In this document: positions 25,285-34,957 of the stretch, one piece after another
How positions within the stretch are numbered: the first letter of the stretch is position 1
How the letters are laid out: every line of letters begins with the position of its first letter
From: Collinsella sp.
GTDB lineage: Bacteria > Actinomycetota > Coriobacteriia > Coriobacteriales > Coriobacteriaceae
Assembly: GCA_019419545.1 (NCBI GenBank)
Contig: DXZT01000030.1
Coordinates: 1 to 64,000 of the forward strand
Direction: 5' to 3'
DNA: 64,000 bases
The notes under the pieces: generated by a model
What the model was told of the DNA's origin: nothing
The model's database searches: none
What the model saw: only the letters and a program-made list of their open reading frames with translations
Program-made: the position numbers and the translations under genes

Positions 25285-26328
25285 TTGTTTTCTTTGATGG
25301 ATATGTTCTTCGGTAGCTATGCGGGCGATCTTGCCATCGACCTCGGCACCGCCAATACGCTTGTCTCCGTGCGCGGCAAGGGCATCGTCATTCGCGAGCC
25401 CTCTGTTGTCGCCATCGACAAGAACGACGAGCGCATCTTGGCGGTCGGTATCGAGGCAAAGCGCATGCTCGGCCGTACGCCCGGCAACATCGTGGCTGTT
25501 CGTCCCCTGAAGGACGGCGTTATCGCCGACTTCGATGTTACCGAGGCCATGCTTCGCTACTTTATCGACAAGGCGTCCGAGAAGCGCTATCCGTGGACCC
25601 CGCGTCCGCGCGTTGTCGTCTGCGTTCCCTCCGGCGTCACGTCGGTCGAGAAGCGTGCCGTCTTTGAGGCCACGATCCAGGCTGGCGCTCGCCAGGCCTA
25701 CCTGATTGAGGAGCCCATGGCTGCCGCTATCGGCGCCGACCTGCCCGTCGAGGAGCCCACCGGCTCCATGGTCATCGACATCGGTGGCGGTACCACCGAG
25801 GTCGCTGTTATCGCCATGGGCGGCATCGTTGTCTCGCAGTCCATTCGTATTGCCGGCGACGAGTTCGATCAGGCCATCCTCACGCACGTTCGTGATGCCT
25901 ACAACCTGGCCATCGGCGAGCGTACGGCAGAGGACATCAAGATCAAGGTCGGCTCCGCCGTGCCGCTCAAGGACGAGCTTGACGTCGAGGTCAACGGCCG
26001 CGACGTGATTACCGGTCTGCCCAAGACCGTGCGCATCGAGAGCGAGGAGATTCGTCGCGCGCTCAACAAGCCGCTCGACGAGATGGCCAAGGCCGTCAAG
26101 GACGCCCTCGATGCCACGCCTCCCGATCTCGCCTCGGACCTTATGTACTACGGCATTTTGCTGACCGGTGGCGGCGCGCTGCTGCGCGGTCTCGACGTGC
26201 GCCTGCGCGATGAGACCGGCGTTTCGGTCAACGTCAGCCCCACGGCGCTCGATAACGTCGTTAACGGCTGTGCCCGCGTGCTCGAGGCCAATGCGTTTGA
26301 TGGCGGCTTCGTCCAGACCAATGCTTAA
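25285..26328 (+). CDS. mreB: Rod shape-determining actin homologue MreB
   Basis: A 347-residue actin-fold ATPase that organises lateral cell-wall synthesis on the inner membrane face. Phosphate 1 (AIDLGTANTLV), connect 1, phosphate 2 (VIDIGGGTTEVAV) and the adenosine motif (LTGGGALLRGL) are all present. The start is TTG at 25285 with AGGAG at 25275-25279. It heads the elongasome operon mreB-mreC-mreD-PBP2-rodA. Confidence 0.97.
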   Translation: MFSLMDMFFGSYAGDLAIDLGTANTLVSVRGKGIVIREPSVVAIDKNDERILAVGIEAKRMLGRTPGNIVAVRPLKDGVIADFDVTEAMLRYFIDKASEKRYPWTPRPRVVVCVPSGVTSVEKRAVFEATIQAGARQAYLIEEPMAAAIGADLPVEEPTGSMVIDIGGGTTEVAVIAMGGIVVSQSIRIAGDEFDQAILTHVRDAYNLAIGERTAEDIKIKVGSAVPLKDELDVEVNGRDVITGLPKTVRIESEEIRRALNKPLDEMAKAVKDALDATPPDLASDLMYYGILLTGGGALLRGLDVRLRDETGVSVNVSPTALDNVVNGCARVLEANAFDGGFVQTNA

Positions 26329-26349
26329 TTTCCAAAAGGTGGATTCCAT

Positions 26350-27348
26350 TTGGCACGATCTTCGGGTTTCTCCACAAATCTGAATACCAAGCGACAATCA
26401 ACGGGTATGCGCCCGTTGATTGTTTTCAGCCTGATTTCGGTGTTGCTGCTCACGTTTTACATCCGCGAGGGCGAGGCAGGGCCGATTCATGCCGTGCGTT
26501 CGGGCGTAACGACGATTACCTCTCCGGTGCGCTTTGTGGGCTCGGCTGTGGCGGCTCCCTTCAATGCGATTGGCAACGTGTTCTCTAACCTAACGGCGTC
26601 GCAGGACACGCTCGACGAGCTCAAGAAGCAAAATGAGGAGCTGACCTCTAAGGTCGCCGAGCTTTCTGAGGCTCAAAAGACTGCCGAGCGCCTGGAGGGC
26701 CTGGTCGGGCTGCAATCGACCTACAACCTCAAATCGACCGCAGCTCGTATCGTTGGTGCCTCCGGCGATGCCTGGACCTCGACCGTTACCATCGACAAGG
26801 GCTCTGCCGACGGCCTTACCATCAACATGCCCGTGACGAGTTCTGCCGGTGTTATCGGCCAGATTATCGAGGTATCGGCCAAGACCTCTACCGTGCGCCT
26901 GATTGGCGACGAGAACTCGGGCGTGTCCGCCATGGTGCAGGACACGCGCGCCCAGGGTATGCTGCAGGGTCAGGCTGACGGCACGCTGCGTCTTGAGTAC
27001 GTGAGCGTCGACTCCGATGTTAAGGTTGGCGACATCATCGTGACCTCGGGCATTGGCGGTGTGTTCCCCAAGGGTCTACCGCTCGGCACCGTCTCGTCTG
27101 TTGAGAAATCGGCTAACGACGTGTACTACACCATTGTGGTGCGCGCCCAGACGACGGCCGAGAACAACGAGGAAGTGCTGGTCATTACCTCGCTGACCGA
27201 CGAACAGTCGGCCTCGGATGAGGACGTGCGCACGGCCAACAGCACGCCGCAGGGAACGTCGCGCGATGCTGCGACCAAGACGAAGGACGAGAGCTCGGAT
27301 GACAGTTCCGACACGTCCGAGACGACCGATTCCGGCTCGAGCGAATAG
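26350..27348 (+). CDS. mreC: Cell-shape protein MreC
   Basis: A 332-residue membrane protein: an N-terminal anchor (PLIVFSLISVLLLTFYI), a coiled coil (~80-115, LDELKKQNEELTSKVAEL), and a beta-rich periplasmic-type domain with the INMPVTSSAGVIGQI and GDIIVTSGIGGVFPKGLPLG blocks. It links MreB to PBP2 outside the membrane. The C-terminal ~50 residues are a Ser/Thr/Asp-rich disordered tail. The start is TTG at 26350 with AAGGTGG upstream. Confidence 0.95.
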   Translation: MARSSGFSTNLNTKRQSTGMRPLIVFSLISVLLLTFYIREGEAGPIHAVRSGVTTITSPVRFVGSAVAAPFNAIGNVFSNLTASQDTLDELKKQNEELTSKVAELSEAQKTAERLEGLVGLQSTYNLKSTAARIVGASGDAWTSTVTIDKGSADGLTINMPVTSSAGVIGQIIEVSAKTSTVRLIGDENSGVSAMVQDTRAQGMLQGQADGTLRLEYVSVDSDVKVGDIIVTSGIGGVFPKGLPLGTVSSVEKSANDVYYTIVVRAQTTAENNEEVLVITSLTDEQSASDEDVRTANSTPQGTSRDAATKTKDESSDDSSDTSETTDSGSSE

Positions 27349-27359
27349 GGGGCATGTCC

Positions 27360-27926
27360 ATGGATCTACACGAGCAGGGGATGAGCTCCCGCACGTTTGT
27401 AATCGCCGCCATTGTGTGTGTGCTGCTGCAGGCAGGCCTAGCACCGCAGATCTCCATTGCGGGAGGTCGCGTCAACTTCATGATTATCCTGGTGTGCCTA
27501 AGCGTGTTCTCGGACGACCCGACCCGTGCCGTCGTGTGCGGTTTTTGCAGCGGCTTGTTTTATGACCTGTCCGCTGCCGTGCCGGTGGGCGTTATGTCGC
27601 TCCTGCTGACCGTGGGTTCTTTTGCCCTGGTGCACAGCGCCGTCGGTCAGACGGGCGGTACCCCGAGTGCGCGCGGCGTCACCGTGGGCGCCTTCGCGCT
27701 CGTCATTAATGTGATCTACAGCATCATCTTGCTGTTTATGGGTTTGGAGACGAGCTTTGTCGTGGCGATCTTCGGCCATGCGCTGCCGTCCTCGATCCTG
27801 ACGGGTCTGGTTGCCATTCCGTTTTTGATGTCCGGCGTCGTGCCGCAGTCCGGCTATGGATTCTCCGCACGTGGCGGACGCCAGACGGGTATGCGCTTTA
27901 AGCCCAAGACCCGCAAGCTCAAATAG
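27360..27926 (+). CDS. mreD: Rod shape-determining protein MreD
   Basis: A 188-residue integral membrane protein with about five hydrophobic helices, in the expected position after mreC and matching MreD in length and topology. FCSGLFYDLSAAVPVG is a typical conserved stretch. ATG 27360 was preferred over ATG 27354 because the AGGGGG ribosome site (27347-27352) is only 1 nt from the latter. Confidence 0.9.
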   Translation: MDLHEQGMSSRTFVIAAIVCVLLQAGLAPQISIAGGRVNFMIILVCLSVFSDDPTRAVVCGFCSGLFYDLSAAVPVGVMSLLLTVGSFALVHSAVGQTGGTPSARGVTVGAFALVINVIYSIILLFMGLETSFVVAIFGHALPSSILTGLVAIPFLMSGVVPQSGYGFSARGGRQTGMRFKPKTRKLK

Positions 27927-27939
27927 GGGAGGCCCGTAG

Positions 27940-30009
27940 ATGTCTTCCCAGTTGACGGTTATTATCGCCGGTATCGTGCTGGTTGTGGCCATCGTGGTCG
28001 CGCTGGTCATCATGCGTCGTGGCGATTCCCGTTTTACTTACGATACGCAGCATGGAACGGCCCCGCGCGCCACCGAGGGCGAGGGCAATACCGCGGCGAC
28101 CGCCTTTAAGGGCCGCTTTTCCATCCTCACCACGGGTGTGGGTGCGATGTTTGCGGCGCTCGCCGTCAAGCTGTGGGGCATGCAGATGGTCTCGTCGGAC
28201 TATTACGAAAAGCAGGCTAATAGCAATCAGACGCGCACCGTTACCACACCCGCTGTGCGCGGCCGCATCCTCGACCGCAATGGCGTGGCACTTGTCCAGA
28301 ACCGTCCCTCACTTGCTGTCGTGGCCTACCGCGACCTTGCCGAGGATGAGGTTCTGGTTCGCCATCTTGCCAACGTGCTCGGTATGCCCTACGTGGCGGT
28401 TCTGCGCAATATTCAGGACAATTCCGAGGGCGCTCAGAGCCTGCATACCATCGCGACGGACGTCCGTCGCTCCACGGTTGCCTATATTCAGGAGCACGCC
28501 GGCGAGTTCCCGGGCGTCAAGATTGCCGAGCGTACCGAGCGCCAGTATCCATATGGCGAGACGGCATGCCATATTTTGGGCTATACCGGCACCATTACCT
28601 CCGAGCAGCTCGAGGCCCAGAATAAGAAAACCTCTGGTGATGATGATGCTTCTGCTGGCCGGATTACGTACCAGTCGGGCGATATCGTGGGCCAGGCGGG
28701 TGTTGAGAGCTACTACGAAAACCTGCTGCAGGGTATTCGTGGCGAGCAGACCGTCAAGGTCGATGCCTCGGGCAATGTGACCGGTCAGGCCGGCGCCGTG
28801 CCCGCCAAGGCCGGCTCCGACATTAAGCTCACGCTCGACCTTAGGATCCAACAGGCCTGTGAGACGGCGCTGGCGAGCGCCATCGAGCTTGCCAAGACCA
28901 CTGGCTACAGCAATGCCGGCAACGGCGCTGTGGTGTGTCTCGATCCCAACAATGGCGAGATCCTGGGCATGGCGAGCGAGCCCAAGTTCGATCCGTCCGT
29001 CTTTATCGGCGGCGTCTCAAATGACGTGTGGACCGAGCTCAATGATGACAAGGGTTCGCACCCGCTGCTCAACCGCGCCATTAGCGGACAGTACATGTCG
29101 GCCTCGACCATCAAGCCGCTCTCGGCACTGGCCGGTCTTGAGTTTGGAACCTACACTTCAACGCAGACAACCAACTGCACGGGCTATTGGACGGGCCTGG
29201 GCAAGGCTTGGGGCAAGCGCTGCTGGCTGACGTCTGGCCACGGCACCATGACGCTGCAGTCGGGTATCGCCAACTCGTGCGACCCCGTCTTCTACGACAT
29301 GGGCAAGGCCTTCTTTTATGACGAGCAACATTCCGAGGGCCTGCAGGAGGTCTTTCGTCGCTGGGGCCTAGGCAAGACCTGCGGTATCGATCTGCCGAGT
29401 GAGGGCGCGGGCCGTATTCCCGATGCCGAGTGGAAAGAGTCGTACTTTACCGACGCCTCTGCCGAGGACCGCAAGTGGAATGCCGGCGATATGACCAACA
29501 TTGCCATCGGCCAGGGCGACATCCTGGTGACGCCTCTGCAGATGGCATGCGCCTACATGGGTCTTGCCAACGGCGGTAAGCAGTACGTGCCTCACGTGTT
29601 TTTGTCTGCCGTGTCGCGCGATGGCGACGGCGATGCCTATAAGTACAACGGCAAAGGCAAGAAGAAGCGCCTGGAGGCCAAGATCAACAGCGATTCGGAT
29701 TTGGCTCTTGTTCGCAACGGCATGCACGACGTGATTTACACGGCATCGACGTCCCTGGCGGCTCACTTTGGCACCCTGACGCCGCAGGTATACGGCAAGT
29801 CGGGCACGGGCGAGAAAAGCGGCGAGGACGAATACGCGTGGTTTTGCGCCTATGCGCCGGCCGATGATCCCAAGTATGTCATCGCTACTGTTCTGGAGCA
29901 GGGCGGCGGTGGCTCAGATACCGCGATGCATGTCGTGCGCGATGTGCTCGGCGTGATTTATGACGAGCCCGATACCTCTTCGGCCTCGGGCGATTCTTCG
30001 GTTCGATAG
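27940..30009 (+). CDS. mrdA: Penicillin-binding protein 2 (class B transpeptidase of the elongasome)
   Basis: A 689-residue peptidoglycan transpeptidase for side-wall growth. It has two hydrophobic N-terminal segments, one at residues ~5-25 and one at ~65-85, then a dimerisation domain (RGRILDRNGVALVQN) and the transpeptidase with SxxK as STIK (S389-K392), SCD as the second motif and KSGTG as the third. The extra first hydrophobic segment is unusual for PBP2, which normally has one anchor. GGGGAGG precedes the ATG. It works with RodA, encoded next, in synthesising and crosslinking glycan. Confidence 0.94.
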   Translation: MSSQLTVIIAGIVLVVAIVVALVIMRRGDSRFTYDTQHGTAPRATEGEGNTAATAFKGRFSILTTGVGAMFAALAVKLWGMQMVSSDYYEKQANSNQTRTVTTPAVRGRILDRNGVALVQNRPSLAVVAYRDLAEDEVLVRHLANVLGMPYVAVLRNIQDNSEGAQSLHTIATDVRRSTVAYIQEHAGEFPGVKIAERTERQYPYGETACHILGYTGTITSEQLEAQNKKTSGDDDASAGRITYQSGDIVGQAGVESYYENLLQGIRGEQTVKVDASGNVTGQAGAVPAKAGSDIKLTLDLRIQQACETALASAIELAKTTGYSNAGNGAVVCLDPNNGEILGMASEPKFDPSVFIGGVSNDVWTELNDDKGSHPLLNRAISGQYMSASTIKPLSALAGLEFGTYTSTQTTNCTGYWTGLGKAWGKRCWLTSGHGTMTLQSGIANSCDPVFYDMGKAFFYDEQHSEGLQEVFRRWGLGKTCGIDLPSEGAGRIPDAEWKESYFTDASAEDRKWNAGDMTNIAIGQGDILVTPLQMACAYMGLANGGKQYVPHVFLSAVSRDGDGDAYKYNGKGKKKRLEAKINSDSDLALVRNGMHDVIYTASTSLAAHFGTLTPQVYGKSGTGEKSGEDEYAWFCAYAPADDPKYVIATVLEQGGGGSDTAMHVVRDVLGVIYDEPDTSSASGDSSVR

Positions 30010-30018
30010 GAGGTTGCG

Positions 30019-31245
30019 ATGGATTTTTCTCCGGCGGATCTGTTCCGTTCAACCAAGACCGGCTCTCGCAGCAGCCTGGACCGCGTCAACAAGCATCTTT
30101 CGGCCTCGCGCGGCACGTTTCGCCAAAAGGTGCATATCGGTGTGCTCGTGGCTACAGTGGCGCTCGTCGCCTACGGTGCCATCATTATCTGGTCGGCTTC
30201 GCAGTTTAAGGCCGATGCTTCGTTCTCACGTCATCTTCTGGGGATTGGCATCGGGGCGGTGCTGGCGGCGCTGGTCTGGCGTACCGACCTGCGCGGTATT
30301 TCCAATTTCTCGACAGCGTTGCTCGTCATCGACCTGATCGTTATCTTCTCACCCAAGATTCCGGGTCTGTCCTATACAGGCGGTCTGGGCATGACGGGCT
30401 GGATCAAGATTCCCGGTATCGGCTTGACATTCCAGCCGGTTGAGCTTGCCAAGCTCATCACCATCTTCTTTATTGCTACGCTTGGCTCGCAGTATAACGG
30501 TCGCATCGATACCGCTCGCGACTACGTCAAGCTCTGCGGCATGCTGTCCATTCCGTTTTTGGCCGTCGTTGCCATGGGCGACCTGGGCTCGGGCCTGGTC
30601 GTGCTGGTTTCGGGCGCCATCGTCATTTGTATGAGCGGTGCGCGCCGCGAATGGGTGCTTTCGACCCTAGCCCTGCTCGTGGGCCTGGTGGCCCTCGTCC
30701 TGGCGCTCGATTCGGTCTTTGATTCGCTGCTCGGCCACGATGTGCTCATCAAGCAGTATCAGATGAACCGTCTGACGGTCTTTATCGACCCCGATAATGC
30801 CGATTCGGACGATGCCTACAACCTGCAGCAGTCGCTTATCGCCGTTGGCTCAGGCGGCTTCTTTGGTAAGGGTTTGGGCCATGCGACGCAGTCGGCCGGC
30901 GGCTTTCTGCCTGAGTTCCACACCGACTTCGTCTTCGCCTTCCTGTCCGAGACCTTTGGCTTTTGCGGTTCCTTTTTGCTCCTGTGCCTCTACGTGCTGC
31001 TGATCTTTTCGACGATTCGCGTCGCCTTTAAGTGTGAGTCGCTTTTTTTGCGTCTTTCGTGTGTGGGCATCGTTGGCATGTGGGCGTTCCAGACCTTCGA
31101 AAACATCGGCATGTGCATCGGCATGATGCCGATTACCGGTATTCCGCTACCGTTTATTAGCTTTGGTTCGTCTTCGATGATGATTCAGCTGCTGACGGTG
31201 GGTATCGTACAATCCATATGGCGGCATCGTTCGGGCGCCGCGTAA
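30019..31245 (+). CDS. rodA: SEDS peptidoglycan glycosyltransferase RodA
   Basis: A 408-residue polytopic SEDS protein with about ten helices that polymerises lipid II. Recognisable segments are FQPVELAKL, MGDLGSGLV, NLQQSLIAVGSGGFFGKGLG and GIPLPFISFGSSSM. The first ~40 residues form a cytosolic extension. Its start lies 9 bp after the PBP2 stop. Confidence 0.96.
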   Translation: MDFSPADLFRSTKTGSRSSLDRVNKHLSASRGTFRQKVHIGVLVATVALVAYGAIIIWSASQFKADASFSRHLLGIGIGAVLAALVWRTDLRGISNFSTALLVIDLIVIFSPKIPGLSYTGGLGMTGWIKIPGIGLTFQPVELAKLITIFFIATLGSQYNGRIDTARDYVKLCGMLSIPFLAVVAMGDLGSGLVVLVSGAIVICMSGARREWVLSTLALLVGLVALVLALDSVFDSLLGHDVLIKQYQMNRLTVFIDPDNADSDDAYNLQQSLIAVGSGGFFGKGLGHATQSAGGFLPEFHTDFVFAFLSETFGFCGSFLLLCLYVLLIFSTIRVAFKCESLFLRLSCVGIVGMWAFQTFENIGMCIGMMPITGIPLPFISFGSSSMMIQLLTVGIVQSIWRHRSGAA

Positions 31246-31263
31246 CCGCTGGAGGGGTTTGCT

Positions 31264-32193
31264 ATGATAATTCCCGTAGATAAGCTGACCCGCGCTTTTA
31301 AGATGGGCGCGTCCGTTAAGAAGGATTCCGATACGCCGGTGCGCGTCTCGGTCTATCTGGATTCGTCCGCCTCGCGCTTTCTGGCCGAGACGGTGCGTGA
31401 CGCCTTTGTGCCACAGACGACCTCGGGCATTGTGCGCGTCGAACGTCTGGGGGAGGAGCGAATTGCTCCAAAGACCGATACCGATGTGGTGCTGGTGCTC
31501 TCGTGCGGTTCCGACCGCTTGGAGAGTGCCGTGCAGGAGCTCGTGATCGCCGGCGCGCCCGTGTGCGTGCTTGCCGAGTCTGCTGTGGAGGTGCCGTTTA
31601 TCGAGGAGTCCACGCCCATGCTCGGCGTGGTGGCGGCAACCGATAAGACGTATCTGCTCGAGACGCTTGCCCGCTGGATTCTCGATCGCACCGAAAAGGA
31701 AACGGCTTTTGCGGCGAACTTTGCCTTCATGCGCATCGCGGCGGCCAATCGTATCATTACCTCGTGCGCGCTCACCAATATGGCGACCGGTGCGCTGGTG
31801 TTTTTGCCGGGCGCCGATTATCCCGTTATGGCGCTGGCTCAGGTGGGCATGCTCTTTGAGCTCGCTGCCGTCTTTGGACGCGGCATTAAGCCTGAGCGCG
31901 GCTACGAGGTCGCGGGCGTGCTTGCCGGCGGTCTTGTGATCCGCGCGGTCACCCGTGCGCTCGTCAAGCAGACGCCGCATATTGGGTTTGCCGTCAAGGC
32001 GCTCACTGCTGCCGCGGGCACCTATGGCATGGGCCGTGCGCTCGTTTCGCTCTACGAGCGCGATGTCGACTACAGCCGTGCCAACGAGGTGGTCACTGCC
32101 ACGTTCTCCCGCGTTCGCGATCTGGTGACCACGGTCGCGGGCGCTACCCGTCCTATGGCGTCCTACCAAGACGCATCCGATCTCGCTGCTTAG
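31264..32193 (+). CDS. DUF697/YcjF-like membrane protein
   Basis: A 309-residue protein of unknown function. The N-terminal ~130 residues look like a soluble alpha/beta domain (VRVSVYLDSSASRFLAETV; VVLVLSCGSDRL). The C-terminal ~170 residues are rich in Ala/Gly hydrophobic helices, with ANRIITSCALTNMATG resembling DUF697 proteins. It sits 18 bp after rodA and 10 bp before the radical-SAM gene, so it is co-transcribed with the shape operon. A GTPase-like fold is possible, but no P-loop is visible. Confidence 0.7.
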   Translation: MIIPVDKLTRAFKMGASVKKDSDTPVRVSVYLDSSASRFLAETVRDAFVPQTTSGIVRVERLGEERIAPKTDTDVVLVLSCGSDRLESAVQELVIAGAPVCVLAESAVEVPFIEESTPMLGVVAATDKTYLLETLARWILDRTEKETAFAANFAFMRIAAANRIITSCALTNMATGALVFLPGADYPVMALAQVGMLFELAAVFGRGIKPERGYEVAGVLAGGLVIRAVTRALVKQTPHIGFAVKALTAAAGTYGMGRALVSLYERDVDYSRANEVVTATFSRVRDLVTTVAGATRPMASYQDASDLAA

Positions 32194-32203
32194 GGGTTTT
32201 CCG

Positions 32204-34081
32204 TTGCGCGTTCCGTATCAAGACTGCTTTCATTTAATTGAGCCGCTGCTCGCCAAGGTCGAGAAGCCGAGTCGCTATATCGATCACGAGTGGGGCACGC
32301 TTTCCAAGGCCGATGCCGACTACCGTTGCTGCCTGATCTACCCGGATGTGTACGAGGTTGGTCTGCCCAACCAGGGTATCGCCATCCTCTACAACATCCT
32401 TAACCAGGCCGAGGGCATCTCCTGCGAGCGTGGCTATGTGCCGTGGCCCGATATGGGTGACGCTATGCGCGAGGCGGGCATTCCGCTGCTCTCGCTCGAG
32501 GGTGCAGCGCCGGTCGCTTCGTTTGATATCGTCGGCCTGCATGTGCCGCACGAGATGGCGGTGACGAACTTCCTCGAGGCACTCGACCTCGCTGGCATTC
32601 CGCTGTTGGCGGCCGACCGAGGTGAAGACGACCCCATCATCATCGCCGGCGGCCCCTCGGTGTACAACCCCGAGCCGTACGCGGCCTTCTTCGATGCCAT
32701 CCTCATCGGCGAGGGCGAGGAATCGCTGCTCGAGACCTGCCAGCTGCATCGCCGCCTGCGCGACGAAGGAGTCCCGCGCGCGCAGATTGTTGAGCAGCTT
32801 GCATCCATTGCCGGCAACTACGTGCCGTCGCTCTATGAGGTTCGTCACGACGAGCCCTGCTCGCCGCATGGCTACACCGTGCCGCGCGAGGGCAAGGATG
32901 CGCCGACCGTGGTCTACAAACGCGTCGTCGAGGATTTCGGCGCCACGAATCCGCTGTCGCAGTCGTGCGTGCCCTATGCGCAGCTGGTTCACGATCGCCT
33001 GTCTATCGAGATTCTGCGCGGCTGCGCCCGCGGCTGTCGTTTTTGCCAGGCTGGCATGACGTATCGTCCGGTGCGCGAGCGCTCGGCCGACCAGATCGTC
33101 TCGTCGGTGATTCAGGGTCTGGAAAAGACCGGCTATGACGAGGTGTCGCTGACCTCGCTCTCCACGACCGACCACTCCTGCATTCGCGACGTGCTCGGCA
33201 GGCTCAACCGTCGCCTGGAGGATACGGGTATTCGCGTGTCTATTCCGTCGCAGCGCCTGGATTCGTTTGGCGTGGATATGGCCGAGTCGGTCGCCGGCGA
33301 GAAGAAGGGCGGCCTGACGTTCGCGCCCGAGGCCGGCAGCCAGCGCATGCGCGACATCATTAACAAGAACGTGACCGAGGAGGACCTGGACCGTGCGGCC
33401 AAGGCGGCCTTCGAGGCCGGCTGGAACCGCATGAAGCTCTACTTTATGATGGGCCTTCCCGGCGAGCGCGATGAGGACATCGTGGCCATCGCCAATCTGG
33501 CCGATCACGTGCTCGAGCTCGGCCGCTCCGTGGTTCCCAAGGCGCGCCGCGGCTCCATCTCGGTATCCATCTCGGTGTCGGTGTTTATCCCCAAGGCCGC
33601 CACGCCGTTCCAATGGTGCCCGCAGCTCGATTACGACGACGTCAAGCGTCGCCAAAAGCTGCTCATCACGAGCGTGCGCAACCGCGCCGTACGCGTGCAC
33701 TACCACGATGCCGAGACCTCGCTCGTCGAGGCCGCACTGTCCCGCGCCGGTCGCGACATGACGCCGGTCATCATCGACGCCTGGCGTGCGGGCTCGCGTT
33801 TTGACGCCTGGGTGGAGCATTTTTCGCTCGACAACTGGAAGTCGGCCGCGGCCAAAAACGGCATCGACCTCAACGAGCTCGTGCACCTGCCCTACGAACT
33901 GGACTGGCGCCTGCCCTGGGAGCACGTGAGCCCCGGCTGCTCGCGCGGCTTCCTCGAGCGCGAATACCGCCGCTCGTTGGAGGGCGTCACGACCCCCGAC
34001 TGCACCCGCACGTCGTGCACCGGCTGCGGAATCTGCCCCACGCTCCATGCCAAGAACGTATTGGTGGGTGATCGCGCATGA
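32204..34081 (+). CDS. B12-binding-type radical SAM protein (TIGR03960-like)
   Basis: A 625-residue protein with a cobalamin-binding-like N-terminal domain (LIYPDVYEVGLPNQG, IIIAGGPSVYNPEPY) and a radical SAM core carrying CxxxCxxC (C274, C278, C281). The C-terminal end holds another Cys cluster (CTRTSCTGCGICP) that could hold a second Fe-S centre. The family usually sits with a DUF2344 partner before rplU-rpmA, as here; an RNA- or ribosome-linked role is suspected but unproven. The start is TTG 32204 after AGGGG. It overlaps the next gene by 4 bp. Confidence 0.9.
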   Translation: MRVPYQDCFHLIEPLLAKVEKPSRYIDHEWGTLSKADADYRCCLIYPDVYEVGLPNQGIAILYNILNQAEGISCERGYVPWPDMGDAMREAGIPLLSLEGAAPVASFDIVGLHVPHEMAVTNFLEALDLAGIPLLAADRGEDDPIIIAGGPSVYNPEPYAAFFDAILIGEGEESLLETCQLHRRLRDEGVPRAQIVEQLASIAGNYVPSLYEVRHDEPCSPHGYTVPREGKDAPTVVYKRVVEDFGATNPLSQSCVPYAQLVHDRLSIEILRGCARGCRFCQAGMTYRPVRERSADQIVSSVIQGLEKTGYDEVSLTSLSTTDHSCIRDVLGRLNRRLEDTGIRVSIPSQRLDSFGVDMAESVAGEKKGGLTFAPEAGSQRMRDIINKNVTEEDLDRAAKAAFEAGWNRMKLYFMMGLPGERDEDIVAIANLADHVLELGRSVVPKARRGSISVSISVSVFIPKAATPFQWCPQLDYDDVKRRQKLLITSVRNRAVRVHYHDAETSLVEAALSRAGRDMTPVIIDAWRAGSRFDAWVEHFSLDNWKSAAAKNGIDLNELVHLPYELDWRLPWEHVSPGCSRGFLEREYRRSLEGVTTPDCTRTSCTGCGICPTLHAKNVLVGDRA

Positions 34082-34890
34082 GTGAGCGCCTGACCGACAA
34101 CCCCACGCTCTTTAGGCTTCGCGTTCGCTATGGTAAGCGCGACCGTCTTAAGTACCTGGGCCATCTCGAAGTGATTCATACCATTGAGCGCATCGTGCGT
34201 CGCGCGGGGCTGCCCTATGCCGTGACGCAGGGCTTCTCTCCGCACATGCGCGTGGGCTTTTCGTCGGCGCTGCCGGTAGGAACGTCGTCGACTTGCGAGT
34301 GGTATGACCTGTTTATGACCGAGTTCGTCGCGCTTGACGAGGCATTTGAGCGCCTGGCGGCGGCATCTCCGGCCGATCTGGCCCCCATCGAGGCCGCCTA
34401 CATTGACGTGCGCACGCCGGCGCTGACGGCGCAACTCACGCGTCTGTCGTACCGCATCGACCTGCATCTGAATCCCGAGGCGCCGGCGTCCGCCGACGAG
34501 GTGCGTCGCGCAATCGATACGCTGCGCGCGGGCCATGGCATCGACTACGCACGCGGCAAAAAGAGCAAACGCCTGGACTTGGATCATACGCTCGTGGGCT
34601 ATGAGCTTAAGGCGGGGGAGCGTCCGGACCACCTGGTGCTCATGCTCGACACCCATGCCGATAACGAGGGGTCCATGCGTCCGGAAATTTTGCTTTCCGC
34701 AGCTGATGTTTTGTTGCAGGGCTTGACCCCGGGCGTCGATGCACCTATTGTTTCCACCGGTATGCAAGACCTCGTGACCATCTGCTCCTACGATGTCGAG
34801 CGTCAGAATCAAGCATGCGAGGACGACGAGGGCCGACTCGTCAGCCCCATACCTGTGCGAACTTGTGGATTTGCTTCACATACTCGTTGA
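34078..34890 (+). CDS. Radical-SAM-associated DUF2344 protein (TIGR03936-like)
   Basis: A 270-residue protein, the usual partner of the preceding radical SAM protein; the two overlap by 4 bp (ATGA). The N-terminal FRLRVRYGKRDRLKYLGHLE and GLPYAVTQGFSPHMRVGFSSALPVG are family hallmarks. No catalytic metal motif is seen, so it may bind substrate. Its final codons overlap the -35 of the rplU promoter. Confidence 0.88.
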   Translation: MSERLTDNPTLFRLRVRYGKRDRLKYLGHLEVIHTIERIVRRAGLPYAVTQGFSPHMRVGFSSALPVGTSSTCEWYDLFMTEFVALDEAFERLAAASPADLAPIEAAYIDVRTPALTAQLTRLSYRIDLHLNPEAPASADEVRRAIDTLRAGHGIDYARGKKSKRLDLDHTLVGYELKAGERPDHLVLMLDTHADNEGSMRPEILLSAADVLLQGLTPGVDAPIVSTGMQDLVTICSYDVERQNQACEDDEGRLVSPIPVRTCGFASHTR

Positions 34891-34915
34891 CGGGGGTATT
34901 ATCGCCTGCTACTAT
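34887..34915 (+). promoter_or_regulatory. Promoter of rplU-rpmA
   Basis: TTGACG (34887-34892) and TACTAT (34910-34915) with ideal 17-nt spacing. The predicted transcript starts near 34922, giving a leader of about 36 nt. Confidence 0.82.
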
Positions 34916-34957
34916 ATTCGGCTGTTGCACTAACTGATGCATGAAGGGCAAGTAAAC

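Noticed and set aside
32234..34048. A 604-residue minus-strand ORF opposite the radical SAM gene
   Set aside because: It is the shadow of a gene with clear radical SAM cysteines in the other strand.
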